A stretch of DNA of 64,000 nt, taken from Eutypella sp. D-1. Taxonomy: Eukaryota > Ascomycota > Sordariomycetes > Xylariales > Diatrypaceae. Positions 12,801-25,736 of the stretch are shown piece after piece. Below the pieces are notes generated by a model, which was not told where the DNA came from, ran no database searches, and was given only the letters and a program-made list of their open reading frames with translations. A program made the position numbers and the translations under genes. The first letter of the stretch is position 1; the number at the start of each line of letters is the position of its first letter. Location: the NCBI GenBank assembly GCA_023313575.1, contig JAJTTP010000014.1:620001-684000 (forward strand). The letters run 5' to 3'.

Positions 12801-15800
12801 CACAGTATGCTGTTTTTGGGGGAGCCCCGGGATGGTGGTCTTGTGTTCAACCCTAATCCGGGCCTTCTGAGCTCGCACAATACAATAATGTCCCCCCCCC
12901 CCCCCCCAACAGCACACCATGCCATCGTCCCACGCGACCTAATCGAGAAGAGGGTTCATTCACATATTGCGTCTCGGAGGTTGGAGATGAACCTCCAAGG
13001 AGACAACCGGGTTCTCGTAGCCGCTGCGGTTGTTCACGGGGCTTTGACGGTGAATCCTTGTCAGGCCTTTCGTGGCCCGACACGGCGGTCACCCTCCACC
13101 CCCGCCTGCCTGCCTGTGCCTTACGCGTGCGTCCCAAACGCGGAGCAGGGTCGAGTACGTCAAGACGCGCAGTGTAAAGTATATCGAAGTAACTTTACTC
13201 TTATATTACCTACACATACAATAACTATGGTCGGGTTTTGGTCTCCCAGCCATTGATCACACGTTGCGTGCATGCGGGCTCTCTGCGGTTCCTGTCGAGG
13301 GTTGCATGTAACTCCGCACAGCCCTGGTGATAATAGATAGTTGCCCAGGTGGCCCGGGGATGCTGAGGAAGAAGAAAGAAAAAAAGACCCTTGTTTTTTC
13401 GGCACCGATGCACCCAATATTAAACGCGCCACATACAACCCCATTCCCGTCTTTTTGGGGCGCTGACGTTGACTTCTACTTGGACCACCACCACCACTAC
13501 CACCACCTTTCATCTGGCTATATTGCGTACCTGCGCAATTTTTTAGTCAACACTGTAGACGGGATCTTGTCATATCAAGATGACTGGAAGTAAAAGTAGC
13601 CAGTACTTTTTCAAGATTTTATTATCTAAACCCTACCTTGGGTATTTACATACCTACCTACCTGGTAGATATCTGGGCAGATTGAAGCTATCACATAACT
13701 TCGCCCCACTATTTTGCTATCAATTCCACCTGAAGGATTTTGAGCGGCGGAGGAATGGAGGATGCAGGACTGACCCAGGTGCTTGCCAGGGTAGACCTTG
13801 CCTCGGCAATCCTTTCAACGCTGCTGAAGAAGAAAGTTTCAATCGCCAGCGACGGCCCGGGGGCTGGGCGATAGTTCTCTAAAGATTACCCTTAAACGTG
13901 GTGGTGCCGGGTAGTGCGCCCCACACCGGTTTTTCTGGTTTTCTTTACCAGTGCCGGTCTAATAAGGTCTGTCTTGTCTCCCTTTATGGAGAGACCATCA
14001 ATAGACGCAGTTGTACTTAGACATGGACGTAACCTTTTTAGGGGGAGATTACATGTACTCCAGTAGGTACCTATATACAGATCTAGGACTACTGTGTACC
14101 TAATCTGGATGGCATCTGATCTGACAAACTAGCCAGAGATGAACATGAAGATCGATCGCGATACTACACTGATTGTACGTAACTTTGGATATAACCTTAC
14201 CTATAGCTTTCCAGGTTTCCCCAGAATGCTTGACTGACTCTACCTGGGTACCCGGTAATAGACTGTCCGCCCATGTTCCTGGTTTAAGCCCAGGTGGGCA
14301 GGTATGTATTTGTATTTGTTTTTTTTTGTCCGTAGTTACCTCTCGTCCTTTACAGCTGCACTTTTGAGCTAATTCAGTTAGCGGGTTCGTCTGACTAACA
14401 ACACCTGGGTAACATTTTGGGAATAAAATACGTGGACGGGGGGAAAATACCTACATTTGTATTCTGAGTTAGTCTAACCCGTTACTTTAAGTACCTGAGC
14501 CTACCCGCTCACCCCCCCCCCCCTCTCTCTTCCGTCCGACCTATAACAATGAGGTACCAACGATAGAGTAAGAGGTGCATCAATCCCATGGATCTCGACG
14601 CCAAGCAACCTTGTTCAAGCAGAACTCGAAGAATAGTCAGCAGCATAACCACAACCTGCACACAACCGGATAGGCGGGATAAGGTCTAGAACTCTGGGGG
14701 GCCTGCTATACTTATACAGACTACTCAGACAGACAGCTTAGACGAGACGATCAGAACAAAGCCAAGCAGCCAAGCATATCCATATTACTTTCAGCATATT
14801 CTACGGTCTATCTCTTCGTTATAGGTTCCCGGAATCCTTCCAGTTTGGTTAAAGCTCTACTTTAGATTCCTCCTCTGCTTGGTTACACCGCAGTGTTTCA
14901 GCGATTGTCTTCTTCTTCTGCGGCTTCTTCTCCAGTTCTTCTTCCAGGCTAACTCTGGAACCTGTCGACTCGTACACTTACAACCGTATACTCTCCCCTC
15001 AACCCCTACCCTTCCTGGGCTACTCATATCACAGCATTTGTACTTGTTGTTGTACCGGACCTTTTGGATGTGGGAAACCTCTCCATCCCCAAACTTCAGT
15101 CCCCTAGCCCTTAATCCACATCTCATCATACATCCCACGCGCACACACATACCCCGTCACACACTATTGGCTCCCCTACCCTCGGAGACGGCACTTCTGT
15201 CTAGGTAGTCTCACTTACACCCTCACCCTTTTCACCTTACACCTTACACGCTTACACGATTGCACACACACTTTTGTGTCACTCATCCACTCCTATCTGA
15301 ACATTGGCTATTCAGACACTACCTGGTTATCTGAACACCCCCTTGACTATCTAGTTATAACTGCTACTTATCTCATTATCTCATAACAACCTACCGCAAC
15401 GTTAACTGTGTATATCCCCAGCTACATACCCACTCTGCTTTGGCTTATAAAGGAATTGGGCCACTTCCACCTGCTTGCTGATTCCGTGTGCGTGGTCGTG
15501 AACGTGAGCGCGGACGTATTTGCGTGTATAGTGTGTGTGCAACCACGGAGATTATTGTTGCTGTTTTGTCTTGCTTCTCGCCCCCCCGCCCCCTTCAAAA
15601 AAACAGGCAGTCCTGACATATCCCATCTTTTTCTTGTCTCGGCCGAAATCCAGCGTTTCCCACTTCTGTCGTCTCTGTGACGTCCCTTGAACAGATATCC
15701 AGCCACACGACAACAATCTAGGCGCGAAGTAGCCGCGTTTCCCGAGCGTGTATGTCTTCACTTCCGTCTACCTCGGCTTGGTTCCAATTTACCCCCTACC

Positions 15801-15938
15801 GGGACGACGCCTTCCAACCATATCATGTGGCATCTTGATTAATTTCGACGAACTTTCCGGCCTAGAAAAAGAATTAGTAATACACCTAGCCCTCAATTAA
15901 CTGAATCGGCCGTTCAGGTTGCGAGCAGGGTGAGCAGG
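9810..15938. other. 6.1 kb gene-poor tract and long leader of the Zn2Cys6 gene
   Basis: I find no recognisable protein, RNA gene or transposon here on either strand. The open frames are short and carry no motif I know. Features seen: a 16-nt C run at 12892-12907, G/C homopolymers at 11777-11788 and 14513-14523, and CT-rich sequence from about 14870 to 15700 that probably belongs to the promoter and long 5' leader of the regulator starting at 15939. An intron-dense gene like the one at 31097-32830 could be missed here. Confidence 0.5.
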
Positions 15939-18900
15939 ATGGATGTCACGGAGGCAGCACCTGAGTATTCGTCTGCCCAGTCTCAGCCCCGGGGGCATTC
16001 TAATTTGGGTGAGAAAGAGGACGACAATTCGTCCTCTCAGAGGACCACCACCGCTACTGTGAAGAAGAGAACCAAGACTGGCTGTTTAAGTGCGTCGTCC
16101 TTTCTTTCCGTCTTTGATCTCTTCTCTTGCGTATTGTATCTTGTCTATTATAGGCTGTTTCTAGTTATAGTACTTTGAGTGCTAGTAAGCTAACGAACTA
16201 ACTCGAGCAAAGCTTGTCGAAGACGCCGCATAAAGTGTGACGAGGGCAGGCCGACGTGTAACAATTGTTTGAAGTCGAAACGGCAATGCGAAGGGTATAA
16301 TCAACGAGTCATTTTCAAAGATCCTCTCGGTACATTCGCTGGTAATCCCTACGTCCCCGTACATTATCCCATCCCTTCACCGCAGACTCTCGTCAGGGAA
16401 CAACAGCTGTCGGCCGCCCAGCAGAGATCTTCCTCTCATCCATTGCAAATAATTGCCCCTAAACCGCCGCCTGTAGGTTATCACCATGTCGGCGCAGCTC
16501 AGTTTCATCAGGCCCCTCCCGGCCAGATTAGACCTATGCCCCATCCACTCAATTATGAACCTCAGCTATGCGGCCCTCCACCGCCAGTGCAGTCTAGATA
16601 CACATTCTTCCCACCAGAGACGGTAGATCACTTCTCGCAGAATCAGTGGAGACATGAACAACCCCCGAACATCGATCAGTTTCCTCCAGACCACTCCAGA
16701 AGCCGCCAGGATGCCCCCCTTAGGCCACCGTCGCCCATTTCAGCCCAGCAGCAACAACAGCTCCCACTACCGCAGGTTGACGAATTGCAAAACAAGGGGA
16801 AGGAGAGGGCAGATGTAGAGAAGCCTCTCCCTCTGCCTCTGCAACCGCAATTCGAAGAGCTCGGGTATACCGTATACGACGATGACGCTTCGATGGGTGA
16901 GTCGGATGACGAGCTCGTGCCCGTAGTGCAACAGGGGCAGATGAACTTGGATGAAGTTGGGCTGGTTGTATCCCGGCGGCTAGATCAGTCCAACAACTTC
17001 TTCGATACGAAGACACGGACGTTCTCGTTCTTTGCGCCGGACGCGGACCATTTCCTCTCCGTATATGAGCCCTCACCCGAGAGCTCCCCCTTGAACGATA
17101 AGCAGATTGCTTCGGTCTTCTGGCATTTCATCAATGTGACCGGGCCGAGTATCTCTTTATACGAGAGACACCCCGTCGACCCATCACCGCTTTTCCAGGG
17201 CCAACCCGTACCCAGGTCCCGCCAGCACATATGGACGTGTAAGTTGAGACCGGTGATTAAGTATTCGTTAAAGGCCTCGCTCGCTGACTGGTGCAGATCA
17301 ATTCCCCGTGTTATCCTTTAGCCATCCTGCGCTTCTCCAGGCCATTCTGGCTCTTGGAAGCCTCCAGATCGCCAAACTCCAAGGAGCTCCGCCAACAGCG
17401 TCGCTTAGGCATTATCATTTAGCATTGCGAAGGATAGCAAAAAATGTTGGCCGCACGGGGAGACGTGCACAACCGGCCAACCTGGCCGCGACGCTGCTCT
17501 TGGCCTTCTATGAAGTTTGGAACTCTGATCACGAAAAGTGGAGCAAACATCTACTTGGTGCTCGGTGGATTTTCAGAGAGATCCCCCTTGCTGAGATGAC
17601 CAGATCTATGATGGCGATGAAGACGGAACAGAGGAATAGGCGCGAACAAGAGCTCAAGTTCCAACAGACCCAGGGCGGCTTTGCGGGTCTCAATCCTCAG
17701 GAGGAACAGTACACTGGGCTTTACCGGGACTGGGACGAGATCGACGTGGATCTCCTGAGGATCATCACGGGTAAAAACCTCACCTATGATGAGTTCGGCA
17801 TGATTCCCGAGGACTTCAGCGCGTACACCAGACCGAAGAAAAAGATCACGCTCAAGGACGTCGAGACCTACGAAAAGCTGAGCGATCTGTTCTGGTGGTA
17901 CGGCAAAATGGACGTATATCAAAGCATCCTCGGTGGCACACGTCCGTTGTAAGTCATCAAAGCTCCAGATGCCCCTAAATTCTGTTCGCAACTAACGGAA
18001 CCGTAGTATGGAATATGAACACTGGACACAATGCCCTCCTAGAGCCCCGATGGGAAGGCTTGATGCTATGTAAGTCTTGTCATCGTCAAAAACCGATAGA
18101 TTGCACTAACACTTTGAAAGCTACGGCACGTACGATCATCTAATCCTCCTCCTAGCCCGCTTAACCACCTTCTCATCGAGAGATCTGTCACGCAAGCGGA
18201 AAGTTGCGAAGGTGAACATGCCGGGCCAACCGGGTGTGCCACCCGGCATGTTTGCAGGGATGATGCCAGCCTCGGACAAGGTCCCCATGCCCGCTGGTTT
18301 CAGCCCTCCGCGTGAAAGTTCGCCGCGCAGCAACGACCCCGACGAGATAGATTTCGAGACCCTCACCGCGGAGGCACACCAGGAGTGGAACAGCCTCGTT
18401 GCGGCCTTTGAGAACTTCAAGACCTACTTCGGCCCGGAGTTCGAGGCATTGGGCCCGGATGTCTACCCCGCCAAGGACACGCCGTACGGTCCCGCGGCGC
18501 ACTATAGGACGTACTCGATCGCCGGGATATGGATGAATTACTACATGGGGTACATCATGCTGCACCGCGCGCACCCGAATATGCCGCCCGTAGCCATGAT
18601 GGCGGCGGGTCTCGCGGCGCAGCAGACTGCCCCCTATGCGAGGGAGATCGGGCGTATCGCGGCTGGTCTGGAAGAGAACATCTCGTCCCTTGGCCAAGTG
18701 AGCACCCTGATGGGCGCGGCGCTGATCGAGAGCGCATTCTGCTTGTTTACCGCGGGCGTTCAGGTATGTAAAGAACAGTAATCCTTTTTTTCCCCCAGGA
18801 AACCCCCTTTTTTAACGCAGTACTTTCACTCATCCCCATCCCATACTGAATTACCTCACTTTTATCCTTTTCCTCGGAATTGAATCGCTAACCGTACGTC

Positions 18901-19285
18901 GTACCCAAAAATACAGTACCAGGAGGACGCGGAGCGGCACTGGCTGATCCGGCGACTGCACGACATCGCGCGACTGACGGGGTGGCAGTCGGCGCGGCAG
19001 ATTGCGGACGGGTGCGAGTCGGCGTGGACGAAGGCGGCGGCGTTGGGGCGGGGCCCCGCGTACGAGCGGGCGCCCGACCTCGAGGCCGACCCGGGCTTCA
19101 GCGTCTGGGGCAACCCCCGCCGCATCGACCGCCGCATCCAGGAGGTCATCGACGACGACGACAGCGGCGCCGCCGGCAAGATCGTCCTCGCCAAGGAGGA
19201 GAAGGCCCACTACGCCCTCGGCCTCCTCAGCGTCGAACACGACCTCGAGAGGTTGGATCTCGAGACTGGTGAGAAGGACTCTTGA
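15939..19285 (+). CDS. Zn2Cys6 (GAL4-type) transcription factor, OefC-like
   Basis: Sequence-specific regulator with an N-terminal binuclear zinc cluster and a fungal-specific transcription factor domain. Six exons: 15939-16089, 16213-17238, 17297-17948, 18007-18069, 18121-18763 and 18917-19285, giving 967 residues. The cluster spans exons 1-2, with Cys at 49, 52, 59, 66, 69 and 76 (C-X2-C-X6-C-X6-C-X2-C-X6-C). It is followed by the QCEGYNQRVIFKDP segment that I associate with the Aspergillus OefC group. Residues 80-300 are Gln/Pro-rich, the likely activation or linker region. The regulatory domain then runs from FSHPALLQAILALGSLQ to about residue 900 and includes MEYEHWTQCPPRAP. The ATG at 15939 is the first in frame ahead of the cluster. 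A long CT-rich leader precedes it. The target genes cannot be read from context because the neighbours are housekeeping genes. Class certain; OefC orthology moderate. Confidence 0.9.
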
Positions 19286-20564
19286 GTTCGTCGGGTGGGA
19301 TGATAGTTAATGCGATGGATATGAGTGAATACCGCTAGTTTTTAAAAAGGGGGGGGGGGTGGAGCCAAGGTTATGGGATGTAATGAAGCTAGAAGTGTGA
19401 TTTGAGGATTTGATGGGAATGGGAGGGAAGCTACGCCCCCCCCCCTTTTATCACCACATCGGCAGAGAGGAGGTTACCTAGAAGAAAGGGTTTGTGAGAT
19501 TCGAATACTGCTGGATCTGGGCTATTTTGGTGTTATAGGTGTGGGCTTGGCGTGGTCGACGGAGACGCAACCGGGATTGGATTGGATTGGATTGAATTGG
19601 GTTGGATTGATGGGTTTTAACGTATGGTACGGATAGGGTCGCTTTTTCTCCTTCTCTCTCTCCCCTTTTTGTCTTCTTTTTGGATAGGGCGGATGAGTGA
19701 AGAGAAAAGAAGGAAAAAGAAACATCGATATATACCCCCCCCCCCCTTTTCTCTCTCTCTCTCTCTCTTACATACACCTTTTTACCGCCTACCCCTTTTG
19801 GACAAAAATTTTCGAAAAGTACTGTTATAGGATAGGACAGAAGCGTGAGTTGATAGGGGGTAGGTAAGGGGGGGGAAAAGAAAAAGAAAAAGAAAGACAT
19901 GCACATTTTACTTCGATTGAGAAACTAGATCGATAGAACCCCCCATCAATGTGACTTATCAAAGACAAGCATGTTCTCCCGGTAGTCTGGCAGTTGGTTG
20001 GAGAGAGAAGTGAACGGCCCCGGGGGGGAAGGGGGGAGGTTAGGAGGATTAAAAGTTTGAGTTTTGATGATCATGCCATTCGCTATCCCTCTTATCACAG
20101 TATATTTCATTCCAAGGAAGGGAGTTCGGGGTTTTCTTCTATTCCCCCTATCCCTCCCTCGCTTCGCTCTAGGGACTTTGCCTGTCCTACCCTTTCAACC
20201 CGTGCTCGTTGTACATATTGTTGGTGGATGTAGGGGAGGAAAGTCTAGGGAAAGGGAGCAAGCAAGCAAGCAATCACATCATTCATGTATCGAGGCTACA
20301 TCATGACAAAACATGCTACGGAAGCACGCAGGTAGTAGTGGATAAAGTTAAAAACGGGGGGATTGGCCATTTTCGATCACGCGTTATTTTTCTTTTTCCA
20401 TCTCTCGCTTTCTTTCCGTTCTTCCCTGGGGTTATTCATGCCTGCTACCCCCCATAATCATCACCGTCGTCATCAGCAGCAGCAACAAATCCCTGCCCAA
20501 GAATAGTCTGGACCGCAGTGATTACCCCCCCCCCCCCCCCCCGCGCCTCATAAGGCAAAAAGGA
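19286..20564. other. Convergent 3' spacer, Zn2Cys6 gene and PUP2
   Basis: Holds the 3' untranslated regions of the two converging genes, ATTGG pentanucleotide repeats near 19573-19606, a CT dinucleotide run near 19750-19768 and an 18-nt C run at 20525-20542. The open frames here are low-complexity and unsupported. Confidence 0.6.
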
Positions 20565-21600
20565 CTAGTTCGCGGGTAACCGCTCGACGACGGCGGCCAT
20601 CTCGTCGTCGGTGTATATCCTGAAGCCCTTCTCCTTTGTAACACTCGCCAGCTGGACGTTCTTGGCGTCGAGCTTCTCCTCCATCACCTGCTTCAGAGTC
20701 TTCAGGACGAGGGTCTCGGCGTCGGCGATGGTGAGGGACTGTTTTGGGGGGGGGGGAGGGAGAATAGTCGTTAGTAACTTAACCTACTGGCTGAACTGAA
20801 CTATCAGGGGGGAAGAGGGGAGCCTGACCTTGTGGTACTCGTTCTGCAGCTCGGCCTGGGCACCCTCGCTGCCGGAGCCGATGGCCTTGGCGTCGTAGCG
20901 GTAGAAGGTGCCGGAGGGCTCGGCGTGGTAGAGCTGGGGGCCGTCCTCGTCGTAGCCGGCGATGAGGAGGGCGACGCCGAAGGGGCGGGACATGATGCTC
21001 TCCTCGCCGTCGGCGCTCTCGCCGAAGCGCAGCGCGAGGTCGCAGATGGCCTGGGTGCAGCTCTCGACGCGCAGGTCCTCGGCGTAGTTGAACCGGTGGC
21101 TCTGGCTCTCCACCCGCGCGTGCTCTACCATGCTCCGCGCGTCCGCCTGGAGCCCGCTCATCGCGCACCCGATGTGCCGGTCGATCTCCACGATCTTCTC
21201 GACTGACGAGGTCTCCAGCAGCGTCGACGTCACCCGCTTCTCGACCCCCAGCACCACGCCCTCCGACGTCGCTACCCCGATCGCCGTAGATCCTAGCTTG
21301 ATTGCCTCGAGCGAGTACTCGACCTGGAAGAGTCGGCCTTCGGGGGAGAAGGTGCTGCGAGGAGGGGAGGGGGGGGAAGGGGGGATATATCGTTAGTTTC
21401 TCGCGCTTTGTGGTCGGTGTATCTCGACATATATATGTCTTGGGTTCATGTGGGTTGCTCAACGTACTTGATACCCCGGTCTGTTCGTTCCTGTTGTTAG
21501 CAATTTCTATGGGCAATATAGAAGGGGACCCCTCGGAGGGGAAGAAGGGGGGGGGACGGTGGTTTGCATGCATACCGTATTCAGATCTTGCCATAAACAT
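20565..21600 (-). CDS. PUP2: 20S proteasome subunit alpha5 (Pup2)
   Basis: Alpha-ring subunit of the 20S core particle (PSMA5 in animals); alpha subunits are catalytically inactive and form the gate and the docking face for the 19S cap. Four exons on the minus strand: 21576-21600, 21468-21480, 20829-21354 and 20565-20738; 245 residues, the usual size. The 25-nt exon 1 gives MFMARSEY, the 13-nt exon 2 completes DRGIN, and exon 3 opens [19 protein letters not shown], the alpha-type signature. [35 protein letters not shown] and the C-terminal [15 protein letters not shown] support alpha5 specifically. A frame reading through intron 1 (20779-21600) would lose the signature. Divergent from GCP2 across about 1.1 kb. 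Confidence 0.97.
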
Positions 21601-22705
21601 CTTGACGGTTGTTTGGGAGGGGTTGGTTCACTATGCGTAAATAGGGAGTGGGGGAAAAAAGAGGGAGTATGGGGGTTTTGTCAAGATATAATGGTTTGTA
21701 CGTGCTCGTAGTTTCGGAAAGTCGTCTATCGTCTATCGTCTAGTGTAATCCGTTTGTGGTAGTGAAGGTGGGAAAAGTCAGGGTGGTTAAGAGAGATCTG
21801 GATATCGAGGCTGAAATCTACAAGTACCTAGAGTGAGATATTCAGTAAGGTAAGGAGGCTAGGCAGGTAGGTAGCTACTGCTTAAAGTATACCTATCTGG
21901 GGAGCTTCTAGTGACAATGAACCACCTAGATTGGTGGGTAGGGCTGGGCTGGTTAGGTTCTTAGGCGGTTTGTAGGCAGGCTGCTATGCCGTTGACGCAA
22001 CTTGTGTTTGTAGGAGTAGCTCTTGGTGGGGCTGGCTGGGCTGGCTGGGCTATCACCCGGGCGGCGGTCGCTAGCTGGATTGGGCTTAGACCAAAACCCT
22101 GGAGCTTTGACCAACTCGATAAAGGAATATTATGTAAGCTAGAGGAGTCGGGCACCATGAATTGAAGGGTAAAATACATACTTGGGTACCTGGGTGGGTA
22201 CCTTGTAGAGGGGAGTGGGCTGTAGCTGCGACATGAGCTATCCATAGGTGCATAACGCGCGCGCCTTCCCTGAAGTCCCGCGCTATCAAGACGCGATTTC
22301 CCGAATTGGCGATTTCAGGTTGGAGATAAAGTGCCCTCGGGAATTTGTACTACCATGCCAACCTTGGATACCTCCTATAACATATTATTCGTTAGGTATG
22401 GTTAAACCTCCCGTCCAGTTATTCTTATTCTATACCCGACTCGACATACATAATACAAGATCTCATACTCACATATACAACAATTGGGACAACGACGGGG
22501 ACAACCACCAAGACGAAGACGAAGGGAGGGGGAAAAAAAAAACCCGGAAAAAAACCAAGACCCACGTTATTCGACCCATTCAATCAATTCATTACTAGTT
22601 ATATGCGCGCGCGCACTATCATCAGATAATGCCAGATGACGCTGCTGCTGCTGCTGCTGTCGCCGCAACACCCACTTCAACGCCCGCAACACCCGCAACG
22701 CCAAT
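21601..22705. promoter_or_regulatory. Shared divergent promoter region, PUP2 and GCP2
   Basis: About 1.1 kb separates the two start codons, so both promoters must lie here. I see A-rich leader sequence near 22530-22560 and a (GCT)6 repeat at 22641-22658 in the presumed GCP2 leader. No binding site is claimed. Confidence 0.5.
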
Positions 22706-25700
22706 ATGTCGTCCAGACTGCCCAACCAACCAGACAAGCGCGTCAATGGCAGTCTAGATAATAATAGTCATAGTCATAATCATAATAACAACAATAACTA
22801 TCATAACGATGGCCAGTCACGGCCCCGCGTTAGAGTCGGCCGTAGCGAGTCCAGACCCAGTCCTTCACAACAACACTCGTCGCAACAACAGTCACACCAC
22901 CACCAACCATACACAAACCCACCTCATAAGCGCAGTGCTTCCGGTAATCCAAGACCCATGAGTAGAAGTCATGAGGAACGGAGAACAGAGCGCACTACCG
23001 TCACTACTAAGGAAAGGTTGATCTCTCGCACTAGGAGTTCCGAGCGGCGTCAAAAGGAGACCGCCGCCCCTCCTCCCCCTGAGAAATGGAAGATGAAAGA
23101 ACCTGCCACCACGGCCAAGATGCGCCCGCCCGAGACAAGGTCTAGGGATTCAAGGCAGGATGCGCCGCCTGGTATGTTTCTGGCTCTGGCAGTTAACTTC
23201 GTGTCGAATATTTACTGTTTATTTTTTATTCTGGCTGGCTGCCTGGCTGATATATCTGGTTTCCGTAGTAGATACTTGGGATCCTATTGCCTTTTTGATG
23301 CCACCTACTTCTGCACCACTGGCTATCCGTACCTCCATTCCCCCCCGCGCCTCTGAGGCTCCGCAATCCCTCCAGCCTGACCCTTTGCACGAGCTCTCCT
23401 TAGAAGCTCAGGAGGCAGCTATGATAGAGGATCTGTTATTCGTATTCATGGGCTACGAGGGGCAATACGTCCGCTATGCACCCTCCTACAATCCTAACGA
23501 GGAGAGAGAGCGCCTCTTTGGCCCTACCTATAAGATCTCGCCAGGCCTCGATCCAAGTCTCCAAGATTTGACCTCATCTATGCTCAAGATGGCTACCCAC
23601 TATGCCGCCCTTGAGTCCTTCGTCGAGGTCCAGAGTCGTGATGACTTCGGCGCTGTCAACCATGCGCTGTGTGCCGCCATCCGGAAACATCTGCATGACT
23701 ACCTGATCATGATAGCCCAGTTAGAGACCCAGTTCCTGACCAACGAAACCTTCACCCTGCACCTCCTCCACGTACACACCCTCCCAACAAGTCAGATGAT
23801 GTTTCAGCTATACTCCCTGGCCCACGAGTTCCTCAAAAAGAACGCCCTACTAGACGAAGAGAGTGAGGAAGACACCGACCCCGACGATATCGAAAACATA
23901 TTAGAAAATTTGAAGCGCGGAGGGGACCTCATGCCCGGGAATATGACCGGTAAGAAGATTTGCAGGGGAGGGGTAGTCATAGGCATCATCACCAAGAGGT
24001 TAGAGACCATGTCGGGAGATCCGGCGGCTAGGTCACTACTCACATCTCTACTACGCGACGCTAGTCGTCCTTATATGAGGATGTTAAACGAGTGGCTACA
24101 CCATGGCGGGATCAACGACCCCTTCGCCGAATTCTTGATCAAGGAACAGAAGAGCATTAGAAGGGACAGGTTAGAACAGGATTATACGGACGACTACTGG
24201 GAAAGGCGGTATACCATACGCGATAACGACGTGCCCCCCCAGTTGCAAGGCGTCAAGGATAAGGTCTTGTTGGCTGGGAAATACCTAAATGTCGTCCGTG
24301 AATGCGGCGGAGTCGACGTTAGCAAGGTCGCTCAAGACGTCCCCACATCCTTCGACGACCCGCGCTTCCTCGAAAATGTAAACAACGCATACGCCCATGC
24401 AAACGAGTCGCTGATGAAGTTATTATTGACCACGCACGCCCTCCCCGCGAGGTTGCGATCTCTCAAACATTACTTCTTTCTAGACCCTTCGGACTACTTC
24501 ACCTACTTTCTCGAACTTGGCGCGTCCGAGCTGCGTAAACCTGTCAAATCCGTTAATACCGTGAAGCTACAGTCGCTCCTCGACCTGGTCCTACGCCAAC
24601 CGGGGACTATAGTCTCGCTCGACCCATTCAAAGAAGACGTCCACGTGGAGATAAACGAAGTCAGCCTCATCAAAATGTTGCAGCGCGTCGTCAACATCAC
24701 CGGTATTGAACAGGGCGAGGGCCTTCAGCCCCTGAGCAACCAGCCAATCGAGAATGATAAAAACGCAGTCGGTTTCACATCGCTACAACTTAATTACACA
24801 GTTCCGTTCCCTGTGTCGCTGGTCATCAGCCGAAAGACGATATGGCGATATCAGGCACTCTTCCGGTATCTCCTATCGTTACGGTACCTGGAATCACAAC
24901 TGTCGACGACCTGGCAGACCCACAACAGAGCCATTGTATGGTGTCATAAGTCCTCGGCCCGGAGGCTGGAGATATGGAAGAGGCGGGTCTGGACGCTGAG
25001 GGCTCGCATGATCGTCTTCGTCCAGCAGCTGCTGTACTTTTGCACCCTGGAGGTCATCGAGCCGAACTGGCAGTCGCTCATGTCCAGACTTAAAGCTAAG
25101 GACGGCAGCATAGACGGCTCGGGGAAGCCAGATCGGACGGTGGACGAACTCATGCAGGACCATGTGGATTTCCTGGACACTTGCTTGAAGGGCTGCATGC
25201 TCACCAACGGCAAGCTCATCAGGGTCAGTATAACTCACCGTCACCCAGATCCTAAACTCATGTTGATTTATTTATTAACATTGTTGCTGTTGTTCTTCCA
25301 GATCCACTCGAAGTTAATGCAGACGTGCACCGTCTTTGCGGCATACACGAACTGGCTGTCGCGGGAGCTGGAGAAGGCGGACCCGGACCTGGTGGGGCCG
25401 ATCAAGCCGCCGAACATGAGCGAGGAGCAGTGGAGGCGGTTCCAAGCGGCGAAGTCCCAAAAGTCCTCTTCCTCGGCGGTAGGGGATCACTCGACGGCGG
25501 GGGGCGCGAGCCAGCTCCACCAGGACGAGGAGGCGCGCATCGCGAACTTGTTCGAGATCATCAAGAAGTGGGAGACGAACTTCAGCCGCCACCTCCAGAT
25601 CCTCCTCGACGCCCTCAACCACTACGCCGCCACCGAGACCGTCGTCCTTCTCTCCCTCTGCGCCCGCCTCGCTACCGCGAATCAGGGGACTGAGTATGCT

Positions 25701-25736
25701 GGCCTGCGCCATGAGGAGGATGGTATCGCTGCGTAG
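22706..25736 (+). CDS. SPC97: Gamma-tubulin complex component 2 (GCP2/Spc97/Alp4)
   Basis: Core subunit of the gamma-tubulin small complex that nucleates microtubules at spindle pole bodies; S. cerevisiae Spc97 and S. pombe Alp4 are orthologues. Three exons: 22706-23171, 23269-25223 and 25302-25736; 951 residues. The first 200 residues are disordered (Asn/His/Gln- and Arg/Ser-rich). The GRIP1 domain starts at LSLEAQEAAMIEDLLFVFMGYEG and contains the diagnostic EDYNDKYWD-like stretch (LEQDYTDDYWERRYTI) and GKYLNVVRECGG. These match GCP2 rather than GCP3. GRIP2, which binds gamma-tubulin, begins around FPVSLVISRKTIWRYQALFRY and includes NRAIVWCHKSSARRLEIWKRR. The acceptor of intron 1 is a TAGTAG tandem, so one residue (Val or Asp) is uncertain. 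Divergent from PUP2. Confidence 0.95.

Noticed and set aside
22633..22705. Upstream ATG giving a poly-Ala peptide before GCP2
   Set aside because: It is in another frame than the GCP2 start at 22706; at most an upstream open frame in the leader.
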